From: Acidobacteriota bacterium
GTDB lineage: Bacteria > Acidobacteriota > Vicinamibacteria > Vicinamibacterales > SCN-69-37
Direction of reading: 5' to 3'
DNA: 16,271 bases
NCBI GenBank assembly: GCA_021824055.1
Contig: JAKALV010000046.1
Location: forward strand, 1-16,271
The first letter of the stretch is position 1; every line of letters begins with the position of its first letter. The notes under the pieces were generated by a model. It was not told the origin of the DNA. It searched no databases and was given only the letters and a program-made list of their open reading frames with translations. Shown here in pieces: positions 1-6,766 of this stretch. The translations under genes were made by a program, and so were the position numbers.

Positions 1-407
1 ATCTCGAGCGCACGCACGACGGCGCGTGCCGCCGGCACGGCGCCGATGCGGTCGCCAGATGGCAGACGCAGCCCGCGCTGCAACTGCACATCATGAGCGG
101 TGGGATACAGGCCGAGGATCGCGATGCGATCGCGCTTGCGGTGGAGCTGCACTGCCTGCCCGACTCAGAGATGCCGCCGCGCGATCATCCGGACTGGCCC
201 CTCGTGGCGCTCTTGAAGGATGCCGACGGTCTCGATCGCGTCCGCCTCGGCGACCTGGATCCGTCGTGCCTGCGCTTGCCGCAGTCGCGCGAGATGGTCG
301 CGTTCGCGCGCCAGTTGTTCGATGCCACCGACGGCGAGATTCCCGACGGCGAGGACCACTTCGCCGAGCTCACGTGCGCGGCCGCCGATATTCTTGGCGG
401 CGCCTGA
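1..407 (+). CDS. HD-domain metal-dependent hydrolase, C-terminal part (5' truncated by window)
   Basis: The reading frame is open from the left edge (first full codon at base 3) to TGA at 405-407, so only the last 134 residues are visible. An internal ATG at 93 lies inside conserved sequence and is not the likely start. The segment has the look of the C-terminal half of a small HD-family phosphohydrolase. It starts with an HD pair, then an RRHG stretch, then AVELHCLPDSE, and later the conserved KDADGLDRVRLGDLDPS, whose Asp residues sit where the family has its last metal ligand. The family hydrolyses phosphate esters or nucleotides using a divalent metal; the substrate cannot be told here. 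The next gene is on the other strand. Family assignment is moderate because the N-terminal metal-binding His is outside the window. Confidence 0.62.
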   Translation, partial: LERTHDGACRRHGADAVARWQTQPALQLHIMSGGIQAEDRDAIALAVELHCLPDSEMPPRDHPDWPLVALLKDADGLDRVRLGDLDPSCLRLPQSREMVAFARQLFDATDGEIPDGEDHFAELTCAAADILGGA

Positions 408-566
408 CCACGACCGAAGCGTCCCGGACGACGCTCGCCGCGGGAATGCAGCGGCTGACCGTATTTCTTGACGGCGACGGACAGGCCAACAGTGGGCGCG
501 AGGGCGACGCGACGGAGGCGACAGCGAGAGGGGAGCGAGTCAGGGATCCGAGATACCGCATCCGCC

Positions 567-1241
567 TCACCCCGGACGCTGGGCGAGGAAAATCGTGTGG
601 TGCGGGCCGCCCTTCCGGAGCCGGGCCCGGACGCGTTCCACGCGCACGGTGAAGCCGCTGTACCGCAGACGCTGCTCGAACTTGCGATCGTCCCATGCCG
701 ACCACACGGCCAGCGTGCCGCCCGGCTTGAGCGCCGCGCGGATGCGAGCGACGCCGGCGTTGTCGTACAGGCCGCCGTTGAAATCCGTCGTGAAGGCGGC
801 CGGGCCGTTGTCGACATCGAGCAACACCGCATCGAAGGCGGACGCCGGGCCGCCGAGCGTGCGGGCCACGTCGCCGAGCACCACGCGAACGCGCCGATCG
901 CGCAGAGGATGATCGGCCAGCGGGCCGAGTGGGCCGCGATTCCATTCCACAATTGCCGGCAGCAGTTCCGCGACGAGGACCGATGCGCCCGGAGGGAGAT
1001 GCGTCAACGTGGCCCGCAACGTGTAACCCATGCCGAGGCCGCCGACGAGCACGCGCGGCGCGTCGGGATCCGGCAGGCGTGCGAGGGCGAAGCCCGCCAG
1101 CGCTTCCTCGGAGCCGTGCATCCGATTCGACATGAGACTCTTGCCGTTGGCGAGGATCACGTACTCGCCGCCGCGCCGCGTCAGCGAGAGCACGGTGCCG
1201 TCGGGCGCCGTCGTGTCGCCCAGAACCTCCCAGGGGAGCAT
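567..1241 (-). CDS. Spermidine-synthase-like protein (SAM-binding fold)
   Basis: About 224 residues with a class I methyltransferase/aminopropyltransferase core. A glycine-rich nucleotide-binding loop VGGLGMGYTL lies near residues 67-76. It is followed by an acidic strand end (VAELLPAIVEWN), a GDV motif and AVLLDVDNGP, the position of the catalytic acidic strand in spermidine synthases. RAALKPGGTLAVWSAW corresponds to strand 5. The short N-terminal lid (GEYVILANGKSLMSNRMHGSEE) is typical of the spermidine synthase-like group found across bacteria. I prefer ATG at 1241, giving MLPWEVLGD. A GTG at 1256 would add five residues but has no ribosome site; before the ATG there is only a weak AGAG. 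No polyamine-binding residues can be confirmed, so real aminopropyltransferase activity is uncertain. It is a single-gene unit convergent with the HD gene. Confidence 0.75.
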   Translation of the reverse strand: MLPWEVLGDTTAPDGTVLSLTRRGGEYVILANGKSLMSNRMHGSEEALAGFALARLPDPDAPRVLVGGLGMGYTLRATLTHLPPGASVLVAELLPAIVEWNRGPLGPLADHPLRDRRVRVVLGDVARTLGGPASAFDAVLLDVDNGPAAFTTDFNGGLYDNAGVARIRAALKPGGTLAVWSAWDDRKFEQRLRYSGFTVRVERVRARLRKGGPHHTIFLAQRPG

Positions 1242-1282
1242 GTGCCACTCTGGCACAGAATGGCGGCTTCGGGCCTCGGTGC

Positions 1283-1291
1283 TGCTATGCT
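1283..1291 (+). promoter_or_regulatory. Extended -10 promoter element
   Basis: TGC-TATGCT forms an extended -10. Its end is 6 bases before the ATG of a 26-codon ORF at 1298, so a transcript would be leaderless or almost so. It is also the only good promoter-like element upstream of the histidine kinase gene at 1413. No convincing -35 is present, which extended -10 promoters tolerate. Confidence 0.4.
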
Positions 1292-1297
1292 GCGCGC

Positions 1298-1378
1298 ATG
1301 ATTCGGAGACTCGTCCTCATCCCCCAGCTGATGGACATCACCCCGCCGTCGACATTCCGCGGGGCGCATCTGAAATAG
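1298..1378 (+). CDS. Possible 26-residue leader peptide or small protein
   Basis: ATG at 1298 opens a 26-residue frame (MIRRLVLIPQLMDITPPSTF, then RGAHLK) ending in TAG at 1376-1378, 34 bases before the histidine kinase. Codons are mostly G/C-ending, as in the neighbouring genes. The start lies 6 bases after an extended -10, which would allow leaderless translation. I recognise no family. In DNA this GC-rich, short open frames arise often by chance, so it may only be part of the kinase 5' leader. Confidence 0.2.
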   Translation: MIRRLVLIPQLMDITPPSTFRGAHLK

Positions 1379-1412
1379 GCCCGGTCGCCGTCACGCGAGC
1401 CGTCAGCCGGTC

Positions 1413-3656
1413 ATGACTCCAGATCTCGAAATGGCGTTGCTCGACAACGCCGTGCACATCGCCTGCGCGCTCGTGTTTGCGGCGGTGATGCGATATTTCG
1501 AGCGCCAGGAGGGACGCGCGTATCTGCGCTACTGGATCTGGAGTTGGCTGGCCTTTGCCGTGTATTCGGTTGGCGCGGTCGCCGGTCGCATCCTCGCCCT
1601 CAGTCTGCCGCCATCGTCGTTGGCGCGGTTTGTCGTCTCGGTGGTGACGCTGGCCGCGGGCTATCTGCAGGTGATGTGGCTGTTGCTCGGCACCTGGGAG
1701 TTCACCCGGCGCGCGCGGCTCAAGGGCGCGTGGGAGGTGCCGGCCGTGGTGCTGGCGGTGGCCCTGAGTGTCGTCGTCACGATGCTGTGGATCGATGATC
1801 CGTCCGCCGGAGCGCGCCGGTATTTCGCGCGGGTTGGTGTCGGCGCCATCCTGGTGTGCGCCGCGTTCGTGACGGCCGCCGTATGGACCGCCGTCGCGCG
1901 CGGATCGCGCCGCGGTCTGGCCTCGTCGCTGCTGCCGTCGTCGCTCTTTGTGTACGGCGTTGATCAGGGCGCCCTCTACTATTTCAGCCCGCAGATCGAT
2001 CAACCGGCCGCGGCCGGCATGACGATGTTCCGGCCGGGGTTTGGGTACGTCGATGTGTTCATCCAGCTCCTGATCGGACTCGGCATGCTGCTCTGGATGC
2101 TGGAGCTGGCGCGCGAAGAACGGCGCACGGACTGGCGGCATCTGGCGGAGAGCGAGCAGCGCTATCGGACGCTGGTGGAAAGTGCGCCGGACGGCATCCT
2201 GACCGTCGACACGGCCGGCGCCATCTTGTTCGGGAACAACACGGCGGCCGCGATGTTCGGGTACGAGCGGAGCGAACTGGCCGGCATGCGGCTGGACGCG
2301 CTCGTGCCCGGCGAGCAGGCTCGCGTGCTGACATCGGGCGGCGAAGGGTGGGCTCGCCAGATGCCGTGGACCGCACTCAACGTGACCGCGCGCCATCGAT
2401 CCGGCCGCGCGTTCGCCGTCGAGGTGTCGCTCACCGAGCACATGAGCGGCAGCGAGCGGCGCGTCACGGGGATCGTGCGGGACGTGTCCGAGCGGCACCG
2501 GATGGAGGCGCAGTTGTTGCAGGCGCAGAAGATGGAGGCCGTGGGCCGGCTGACGGGCGGCATCGCCCACGACTTTAACAACCTGCTCACCGCGATCGGT
2601 GGCTACGCCGAGATGTCGCTGCCGCAGCTCCAGCCGGGCGATCCGCTCCACGCGCGGATTCTGGATATTCGTCACGCGGCGGAACGCGCGTCGGATCTGA
2701 CGCGAAAGTTGCTCGCATTCAGCCGCGACCAACCGATGCAGATGCGGCGTGTCGACCTCAACCGGGTACTGGCGGATCTCAGTCCGCTTCTCAAGCGATT
2801 GATTGGCGAGGATGTGAAGGTGACGCTGGCGCCGTCGTCGCGCTCGCTCCCGATCCAGGCCGACGAGGGGCAGATCGACCAGGTGATGCTCAATCTGGCC
2901 GTCAACGCCCGCGATGCCATGCCGACAGGCGGCTGCCTCACCGTCACCACGGAGCTGATCGGGCTCGACGTGGTGACGGCCGCGCGCCACCCGCGGGCGC
3001 GGGCGGGGACCTTTGCCTGCGTGCGTGTGGCCGACACGGGTACCGGCATTGCCGCAGGCGATCTGCCGCACATCTTCGAGCCCTTCTTCACGACAAAGGC
3101 GGCCGACCGGGGCACCGGGCTCGGCCTGGCCATTACCTATGGCGTCATCCAGCAGCACGGTGGCTGGATCGAAGTGGAAAGCGGCGCGTCGTGCGGCACG
3201 ACGTTCAATGTGTTTCTGCCATTGGCGGCCGCGATTGATGCCGCGGACAAGCCGGCCGCGGCGGCCGCGGTGTTGCCGCGCGGCTCGGAGACCGTTTTGC
3301 TTGTGGAAGATGAGGAGCCGGTGCGGCTCATCCTCGGTGAGGCGCTGACGCATGCCGGCTACACCGTGCTGGAGGCCGGGACGGGGCCGGCCGCGCTGGC
3401 GACGTGGGAGGTGCACGCGGCGTCGATTGATATCCTGCTGTGCGATGTGGTGATGCCCGACGGCATTTCGGGCGCGGATCTCGCGCGGCGGCTCACCGAA
3501 GCCCGGCCGGATCTCAGCGTGATCCTCATGAGCGGATACCAGGACCACGTCGCGGGTCTGCCCGGCGCCACGTTTCTTGCCAAGCCGTTCTCGCTCGAGC
3601 ACCTGCTCGCGGTTGTGCGCCAGTGCCTCGACGCCGCCGGCGCCAACACGCAGTAG
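1413..3656 (+). CDS. Hybrid sensor histidine kinase with membrane sensor, PAS and receiver domains
   Basis: The protein has 747 residues. Residues 1-235 carry about six or seven hydrophobic segments forming an integral-membrane sensor of unknown ligand. A PAS domain follows at about 247-365 (YRTLVESAPDGILTVD, FGYERSEL). The HisKA domain has the phospho-acceptor H386 in GGIAHDFNN. The ATPase domain has N494/N498 (N box), D541-TGTGI (G1), FEPFFTTK (F box) and G567-TGLGLA (G2). A C-terminal receiver at 626-740 keeps every key residue: E632/D633, phospho-acceptor D678, S707 and K724. The HDFNN box and kinase-receiver order are typical of hybrid kinases that pass phosphate from His to their own Asp. 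No output domain and no cognate regulator gene is adjacent, so the partner is unknown. Start ATG 1413 is chosen; an in-frame ATG at 1431 is possible. It converges with the HAAS gene 23 bases downstream. Confidence 0.93.
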   Translation: MTPDLEMALLDNAVHIACALVFAAVMRYFERQEGRAYLRYWIWSWLAFAVYSVGAVAGRILALSLPPSSLARFVVSVVTLAAGYLQVMWLLLGTWEFTRRARLKGAWEVPAVVLAVALSVVVTMLWIDDPSAGARRYFARVGVGAILVCAAFVTAAVWTAVARGSRRGLASSLLPSSLFVYGVDQGALYYFSPQIDQPAAAGMTMFRPGFGYVDVFIQLLIGLGMLLWMLELAREERRTDWRHLAESEQRYRTLVESAPDGILTVDTAGAILFGNNTAAAMFGYERSELAGMRLDALVPGEQARVLTSGGEGWARQMPWTALNVTARHRSGRAFAVEVSLTEHMSGSERRVTGIVRDVSERHRMEAQLLQAQKMEAVGRLTGGIAHDFNNLLTAIGGYAEMSLPQLQPGDPLHARILDIRHAAERASDLTRKLLAFSRDQPMQMRRVDLNRVLADLSPLLKRLIGEDVKVTLAPSSRSLPIQADEGQIDQVMLNLAVNARDAMPTGGCLTVTTELIGLDVVTAARHPRARAGTFACVRVADTGTGIAAGDLPHIFEPFFTTKAADRGTGLGLAITYGVIQQHGGWIEVESGASCGTTFNVFLPLAAAIDAADKPAAAAAVLPRGSETVLLVEDEEPVRLILGEALTHAGYTVLEAGTGPAALATWEVHAASIDILLCDVVMPDGISGADLARRLTEARPDLSVILMSGYQDHVAGLPGATFLAKPFSLEHLLAVVRQCLDAAGANTQ

Positions 3657-3679
3657 GCGGCGCGCGCTTCGGATTTACA

Positions 3680-4243
3680 TCATGACGCGGCGGCCGGGCG
3701 CGGCGGCACCACGCGGCGGACGACGCGGACGACGAATCGCAGATACGCCACCGTGGCCCAACTGGCCAGCAGACCGAGGATGGTGAGCGCGACCCCGAGG
3801 ACGATGGCGACCCACGGCTGCACGTTGCTCGTCATCCACCAGGGAAGCGCGCCCACCGAGTCCGCGATGCCGGCGATGACCACCGCCACGCCGGAGAGCG
3901 AGAAGCTGAGCCCGATCGCACCGAGTGTGACGACGATGATGAAGGTCGGGAGGCTGCCGATGGCGAGCAGGCCGATCACCTTGAGCCAGCGATCCGAGCG
4001 CGGCCGCGCCGGTGCGTTGGGACGCGGACTGACGAGCAGTTCGAGCTGATACGCGCGCGCGAGCGCCTCGACGGGGCCGAGCGACCGCAGCACGTCATCG
4101 ATCGGCTTGCCGGCCGCGGTGGCGTCGGCGATGTGCTGTCGAATCTCCGCCACCACCTCCGCGCGCTCGGCCGGCGCCAGCTGGATCAATGCCGCGTCAA
4201 AGGCCGTGAGATATCGGTTCACCAGAGGCAGGTCGGTCGTCAT
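3680..4243 (-). CDS. HAAS-domain (DUF1700-like) integral membrane protein
   Basis: 187 residues from ATG 4243 (MTTDLPLVNRYLTAFD). Residues 1-70 form an all-helical HAAS-like domain with the pattern LAPAERAEVVAEIRQHI, then DDVLRSLGPVEALARAYQLE. It is followed by four or so hydrophobic segments between about 85 and 175 and an Arg-rich tail. Proteins of this kind are regularly encoded right after a PadR regulator; their exact role is poorly defined, probably membrane-side signalling or control of the same targets. The start is fixed by a strong AAAGGAG ribosome site 7 bases upstream, inside the last padR codons. The ATG overlaps the padR stop as ATGA (4240-4243), so translation is coupled. A longer in-frame extension to 4297 lies inside padR and is rejected. 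Confidence 0.82.
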   Translation of the reverse strand: MTTDLPLVNRYLTAFDAALIQLAPAERAEVVAEIRQHIADATAAGKPIDDVLRSLGPVEALARAYQLELLVSPRPNAPARPRSDRWLKVIGLLAIGSLPTFIIVVTLGAIGLSFSLSGVAVVIAGIADSVGALPWWMTSNVQPWVAIVLGVALTILGLLASWATVAYLRFVVRVVRRVVPPRPAAAS

Positions 4244-4590
4244 TTCGCGTCTCCTTTGTGCAGGCACTGATCGACAGCGCTCGCCATCGCTTGCCATTCC
4301 TTACCCAATGCCGTCAGCCGCTTGCGCCCGTCCGGCGTCAGCCGGTAGTACTGCCGAGGCGGCCCGGAGGGCGACTCGCGCAGAAAGGTCTCGAGCATGC
4401 CGTCGGCCTTGAGCCGGCGGAGCAGGGGGTAGACGGTGTTCTCGCCGGCGGCCAGGGGGCCGAGCGCGTCGAGCGTGGTGACGATCTCGTAGCCGTAGCT
4501 GGACTCCTCGCGCAGCAGCTGGAGGATGCACAGTTCCAGCACGCCGCGCTTGAGTTGGGAGGACCAGTCGCCGGTTTCCAGGGTGCCCAT
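4240..4590 (-). CDS. PadR-family transcriptional regulator
   Basis: 116 residues, typical for a short PadR repressor. The winged helix runs from about residue 12 to 92: KRGVLELCILQLLREESSYG, then YEIVTTLDAL, NTVYPLLRRLKADGML and RQYYRLTPDGRKRL. A short C-terminal helix for dimerisation follows. PadR proteins bind operator DNA as dimers and usually repress their own gene and a neighbouring transporter. Here a GGGAG ribosome site lies 7 bases before the ATG, and two near-identical 16-bp repeats bracket the promoter, as expected for autorepression. The stop overlaps the downstream HAAS gene. On the opposite strand, only a remnant remains of the permease that would normally be its target. Confidence 0.92.
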   Translation of the reverse strand: MGTLETGDWSSQLKRGVLELCILQLLREESSYGYEIVTTLDALGPLAAGENTVYPLLRRLKADGMLETFLRESPSGPPRQYYRLTPDGRKRLTALGKEWQAMASAVDQCLHKGDAK

Positions 4591-4608
4591 CGTCGATCTC
4601 CCGTCTGC

Positions 4609-4649
4609 CTAGTGTGTAGCGCACGGTAGCATACTAGTGTGTAACGCAC
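4609..4649 (-). promoter_or_regulatory. padR promoter with two direct-repeat operators
   Basis: Two 16-bp repeats, CTAGTGTGTAGCGCAC at 4609-4624 and CTAGTGTGTAACGCAC at 4634-4649, differ at one base and are 25 bp apart start to start. Each contains an imperfect dyad (GTGYG-NNN-CRCAC on one strand or the other). Read on the minus strand, a -10 TATGCT lies at 4633-4628, between them. One repeat therefore covers the transcription start and the other the spacer/-35 zone. This is the arrangement expected for PadR autorepression. The assignment to PadR is inferred from position. Confidence 0.6.
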
Positions 4650-4685
4650 AATAGCCGCCGGAAGTTCCGCCTCCCGGGGCCGGTC

Positions 4686-4694
4686 TGCTACTAT
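4686..4694 (+). promoter_or_regulatory. Extended -10 promoter for permease remnant and glycosyltransferase
   Basis: TGC-TACTAT is an extended -10 ending 9 bases before the ATG of the permease remnant at 4704. No clear -35 is seen. The glycosyltransferase gene starts only 14 bases after the remnant's stop, so this promoter probably drives it too. Confidence 0.4.
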
Positions 4695-4703
4695 CCGCGC
4701 CAC

Positions 4704-4864
4704 ATGTCCTCATTGATGACGGTCCGGATCGCCCTGAAGGCGCTGGGGCCAACGCCGTGATCATGTCGGTGGGGTTTGCCGGCGCGGGCGGGATTCTCTT
4801 CAGGCTCTGGCCGGCGACGAAAGCGGCGGCGCTCGATCCGATCGAAGCGCTTCGGTTCGACTAG
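4704..4864 (+). pseudogene. MacB/FtsX-type ABC permease, internally deleted remnant
   Basis: The start, MSSLMTVRIALKALG (ATG 4704), is the canonical N-terminus of MacB-type permeases, which normally continues with a membrane helix. Instead the frame stops at 4758-4760. In the overlapping +2 frame, from about 4748, the sequence reads IMSVGFAGAGGILFRLWPAT and then KAAALDPIEALRFD, ending at TAG 4862-4864. This is the canonical C-terminus of the same family (last helix, then the WPATKAAALDPIEALR signature). So about 16 N-terminal and 35 C-terminal residues survive of a roughly 400-residue protein, with the junction at about 4745-4760 out of frame. Its place divergent from padR is the usual one for a PadR-controlled permease. 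No ATP-binding partner gene is nearby. Confidence 0.8.
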
Positions 4865-4878
4865 GCGCGGCGGCGGCG

Positions 4879-6444
4879 ATGCGGCGGCTGCCATATGGGC
4901 TCATCGCGATCTACACGGCGATCCTCGCGTACGTGGTTGCCACGGCCGGCTGGGCGGTCTTCCGCCGGTTCTTTTCCTACGACGACGCGTTCTTCTATCT
5001 CACGATCGCGCGCAACGTGGCGCGCGGTGCCGGCTCGACATTTGACGGGATCGCGCCAACCAACGGCTACCAGCCGCTGTGGCTGGGCCTTCTGTCGGCG
5101 GCGTACCGCGCGGCCGGGCCCTTGACGCCTGACGCCGGACTCAGGCTGGCGTTCGTGCTGGCCGGGATCTGCTCGATCGCGGGCGCGGCGCTGCTCGTAC
5201 GGTTGCTCGACCGGCTCGGCGCGAGCGTGCCGCTCCAGGTGCTCGGCGTGCTCGGTCTGCTGTCACAGGTGGGCTTCTGGTTCTTCGGCATGGAGGCGCA
5301 CCTCAACGTTGTCATCGGCGGCGTCTTTCTTGGACAGGTGTGGCAGCAGTGGACGTCGGCCGGTGCCGGCCGCGCGACGTCGATGCGCGGCGCATGGGTG
5401 ATGGCCATTCTGGGCGCCTTGGTGGCGCTCACGCGACTTGATCTGTTCATCTGGGTGGCGATCTGTCTTGTGGCGCTGTCCGTGGCGCGACGATCGGCCG
5501 GTGTGCCGATGATGCGCGTGCTGCGCCTGGCCGCAGTGGAGCAGGGGGGCTCGGGCGGCATCGTGCTCGCGTATCTCGCCTCCAATCGCATGATCTTTGG
5601 CCACTGGCTGCCGATCTCCGCCGCGCTCAAGTCCAAGCCGTTCGGATTCTCGTGGGCGGAGCTCCAGATCTTCCATCCGATCGATGCCGTGCAGGGCGTC
5701 GTGATCGTGCTCGCCGCGGCCGTCATGCTGGCGTGGACGGTGCGCGTGGGGTTGCGCGACGGTCCGGCGACGCTCGTCGCGAAGCGGATTGGGTTCGGCG
5801 GCCTGCTGGCGCTCTGTGTGCTCGGTCACGTCGCGATGCTGCTGCTGTTTTCGAACCTGATCGAGCCGCGCTACCTGGTGCTGCCGTCGTATGCCGTGCT
5901 GCTGATGATGGCGATCGGCATGACGGAACTCGGCACCGCCGCGTCAGCCGCGCGCCGGCGCCTGCTCGGGTGGGTGGTGACGGCGGCGGCGCTGGTGATC
6001 GCCGCTGGTCTGGCCGGCGTCGTGGCCCGCAACGTGCCGGCTTCGACGCCGCCGCTGGGCGGCCTCGCGCCGTTCCGCGGCGCGATCATGAAGTACGTGA
6101 CGCGCGACACGGTCATCTTTCAGCTGGACGCGGCCGGCGAGACGGCCTGGTTCTGCGACTGTCATCTCATCAATGGCGACGGCCTCGTGAACAGCTGGGA
6201 CTACCAGCGCTACGTCAGCGAGCGTCGCGTGGCCGAGTACCTCACTGCCGTCGGTACCGAGTTCGTCGTCGACATCGATAACAGCACCGACCCGGCGGCC
6301 ACGACGTTTCTCTGGATCACCGGATTCGACTGGAAGACGGGCGCGGACTTTCCGATCGTTGGATATCGCGCGGCGGACGCCGTCGTGAGGGTGGGGCGGT
6401 TTCGGCTCTTTCGGTTTCCGGGGTCAAGCATTCCGGCAAGATAG
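4879..6444 (+). CDS. GT-C-like polytopic membrane glycosyltransferase
   Basis: 521 residues with about 9-11 hydrophobic helices over residues 5-390 and a soluble C-terminal part. The first extracytoplasmic loop has the pair D35-D36 in SYDDAFFYLTIARNVARG, followed by TFDGIAPTNGYQPLW. This pattern occurs in undecided members of the GT-C superfamily (ArnT/PMT-like enzymes that use polyprenyl-phosphate sugars), where the loop Asp is catalytic. The C-terminal motif INGDGLVNSWDYQRY near residues 431-445 recurs in this family. No glycan genes are adjacent, so donor and acceptor are unknown. ATG 4879 is the first start in frame; no ribosome site is obvious. It follows the permease remnant by 14 bases, so it is probably on that transcript. 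A GTTCG-rich repeat begins within 10 bases of the stop. Confidence 0.72.
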   Translation: MRRLPYGLIAIYTAILAYVVATAGWAVFRRFFSYDDAFFYLTIARNVARGAGSTFDGIAPTNGYQPLWLGLLSAAYRAAGPLTPDAGLRLAFVLAGICSIAGAALLVRLLDRLGASVPLQVLGVLGLLSQVGFWFFGMEAHLNVVIGGVFLGQVWQQWTSAGAGRATSMRGAWVMAILGALVALTRLDLFIWVAICLVALSVARRSAGVPMMRVLRLAAVEQGGSGGIVLAYLASNRMIFGHWLPISAALKSKPFGFSWAELQIFHPIDAVQGVVIVLAAAVMLAWTVRVGLRDGPATLVAKRIGFGGLLALCVLGHVAMLLLFSNLIEPRYLVLPSYAVLLMMAIGMTELGTAASAARRRLLGWVVTAAALVIAAGLAGVVARNVPASTPPLGGLAPFRGAIMKYVTRDTVIFQLDAAGETAWFCDCHLINGDGLVNSWDYQRYVSERRVAEYLTAVGTEFVVDIDNSTDPAATTFLWITGFDWKTGADFPIVGYRAADAVVRVGRFRLFRFPGSSIPAR

Positions 6445-6451
6445 ACGAAGC

Positions 6452-6529
6452 CGTTCGGAGTTCGGGGGGCTTCGGACCTGGTTCGGGTGCATCGGACCTG
6501 GTTCGGGGGGCTTCGCGCGTGGTTGGTTC
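6452..6529 (+). repeat. G-rich GTTCG direct repeats after the glycosyltransferase
   Basis: Starting 8 bases after the glycosyltransferase stop, the sequence is made of GTTCGG-type units. Two exact longer repeats are visible: GTTCGGGGGGCTTCG at 6460-6474 and 6501-6515, and TCGGACCTGGTTCGGG at 6472-6487 and 6492-6507 (20 bp apart). It resembles the more regular 9-bp array at 6673-6758 in motif and orientation but is not in clean 9-bp phase. Nothing suggests coding. Confidence 0.75.
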
Positions 6530-6561
6530 GGCTCGCCGCCTCGCTTCGCTCGGGGCGAGCC
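6530..6561 (+). repeat. Perfect 8-bp inverted repeat (stem-loop)
   Basis: GGCTCGCC at 6530-6537 pairs perfectly with GGCGAGCC at 6554-6561 around a 16-base loop. No T-run follows, so it is not a standard intrinsic terminator. It could be a weak transcript end for the glycosyltransferase, or the scar at the left edge of the PadR remnant, which begins just after it. Confidence 0.45.
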
Positions 6562-6574
6562 ACGGGCGCGCTGC

Positions 6575-6667
6575 CGGCCGTTGGCGGCCGGCAAGCGGCA
6601 GCTGCAGGAAGAGACGCGCGCATGGGAGACGCTCTCGCTCGCGATGGCGAAGGCGCTCGAGTCGTAG
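6575..6667 (+). pseudogene. PadR-family regulator, C-terminal remnant
   Basis: The +2 frame reads RPLAAGKRQLQEETRAWETL and then SLAMAKALES, ending at TAG 6665-6667. It matches the end of acidobacterial-type PadR proteins: the LTxAGRxQL turn of the wing, then the E(T)xxW helix and a C-terminal LE(x) tail. Upstream in the same frame, the expected winged-helix sequence is absent and is replaced by the stem-loop and GTTCG repeats, so the first 80 or so codons are lost. PadR genes normally sit directly before ADOP permease genes, as this remnant does (100 bases before ATG 6767). Too short for a fully certain call. Confidence 0.6.
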
Positions 6668-6672
6668 GAGAG

Positions 6673-6758
6673 GGTTCGGGAGGTTCGACGGGTTCGCGGG
6701 GTTCGTGAGGTTCTGTTCGGAAGGTTCGTTGGGTGCGTGAGGTTCGTGAGGGAGGTTC
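6673..6758 (+). repeat. 9-bp-period GGTTCGNNN tandem array (left copy)
   Basis: GGTTCG-like hexamers start at 6673, 6682, 6691, 6700 and 6709 (exact 9-bp steps). One 14-bp unit follows (GGTTCTGTTCGGAA, 6709-6722), then steps at 6723, 6732 and 6741, and a last one at 6753. The array begins 5 bases after the PadR remnant's stop and runs up to the ADOP start. Its GGGGTTCGTGAG at 6698-6709 appears three times in reverse complement at 9546-9602, on the other side of the ADOP gene. Confidence 0.88.
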
Positions 6759-6766
6759 GTAGGCAC

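Noticed and set aside
408..566. Possible gene or element between the HD gene and the spermidine-synthase-like gene
   Set aside because: No frame with a start, ribosome site and family likeness was found on either strand, and no terminator-like hairpin with a T-run.
468..1301. 277-residue plus-strand open frame over the spermidine-synthase-like gene
   Set aside because: Ala/Arg/Glu-rich antisense of a clear SAM-fold protein; no motif of its own.
1338..3602. 754-residue open frame on the minus strand, antisense to the histidine kinase
   Set aside because: It is the shadow of a very GC-rich gene: rich in Arg, His, Gln and Gly, with no domain pattern. The plus-strand frame has a complete kinase with every catalytic motif.
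6487..6740. Two 73-residue plus-strand open frames in the repeat region
   Set aside because: They translate the GTTCG repeats and the PadR remnant in the wrong frames. The remnant itself is in a third frame.
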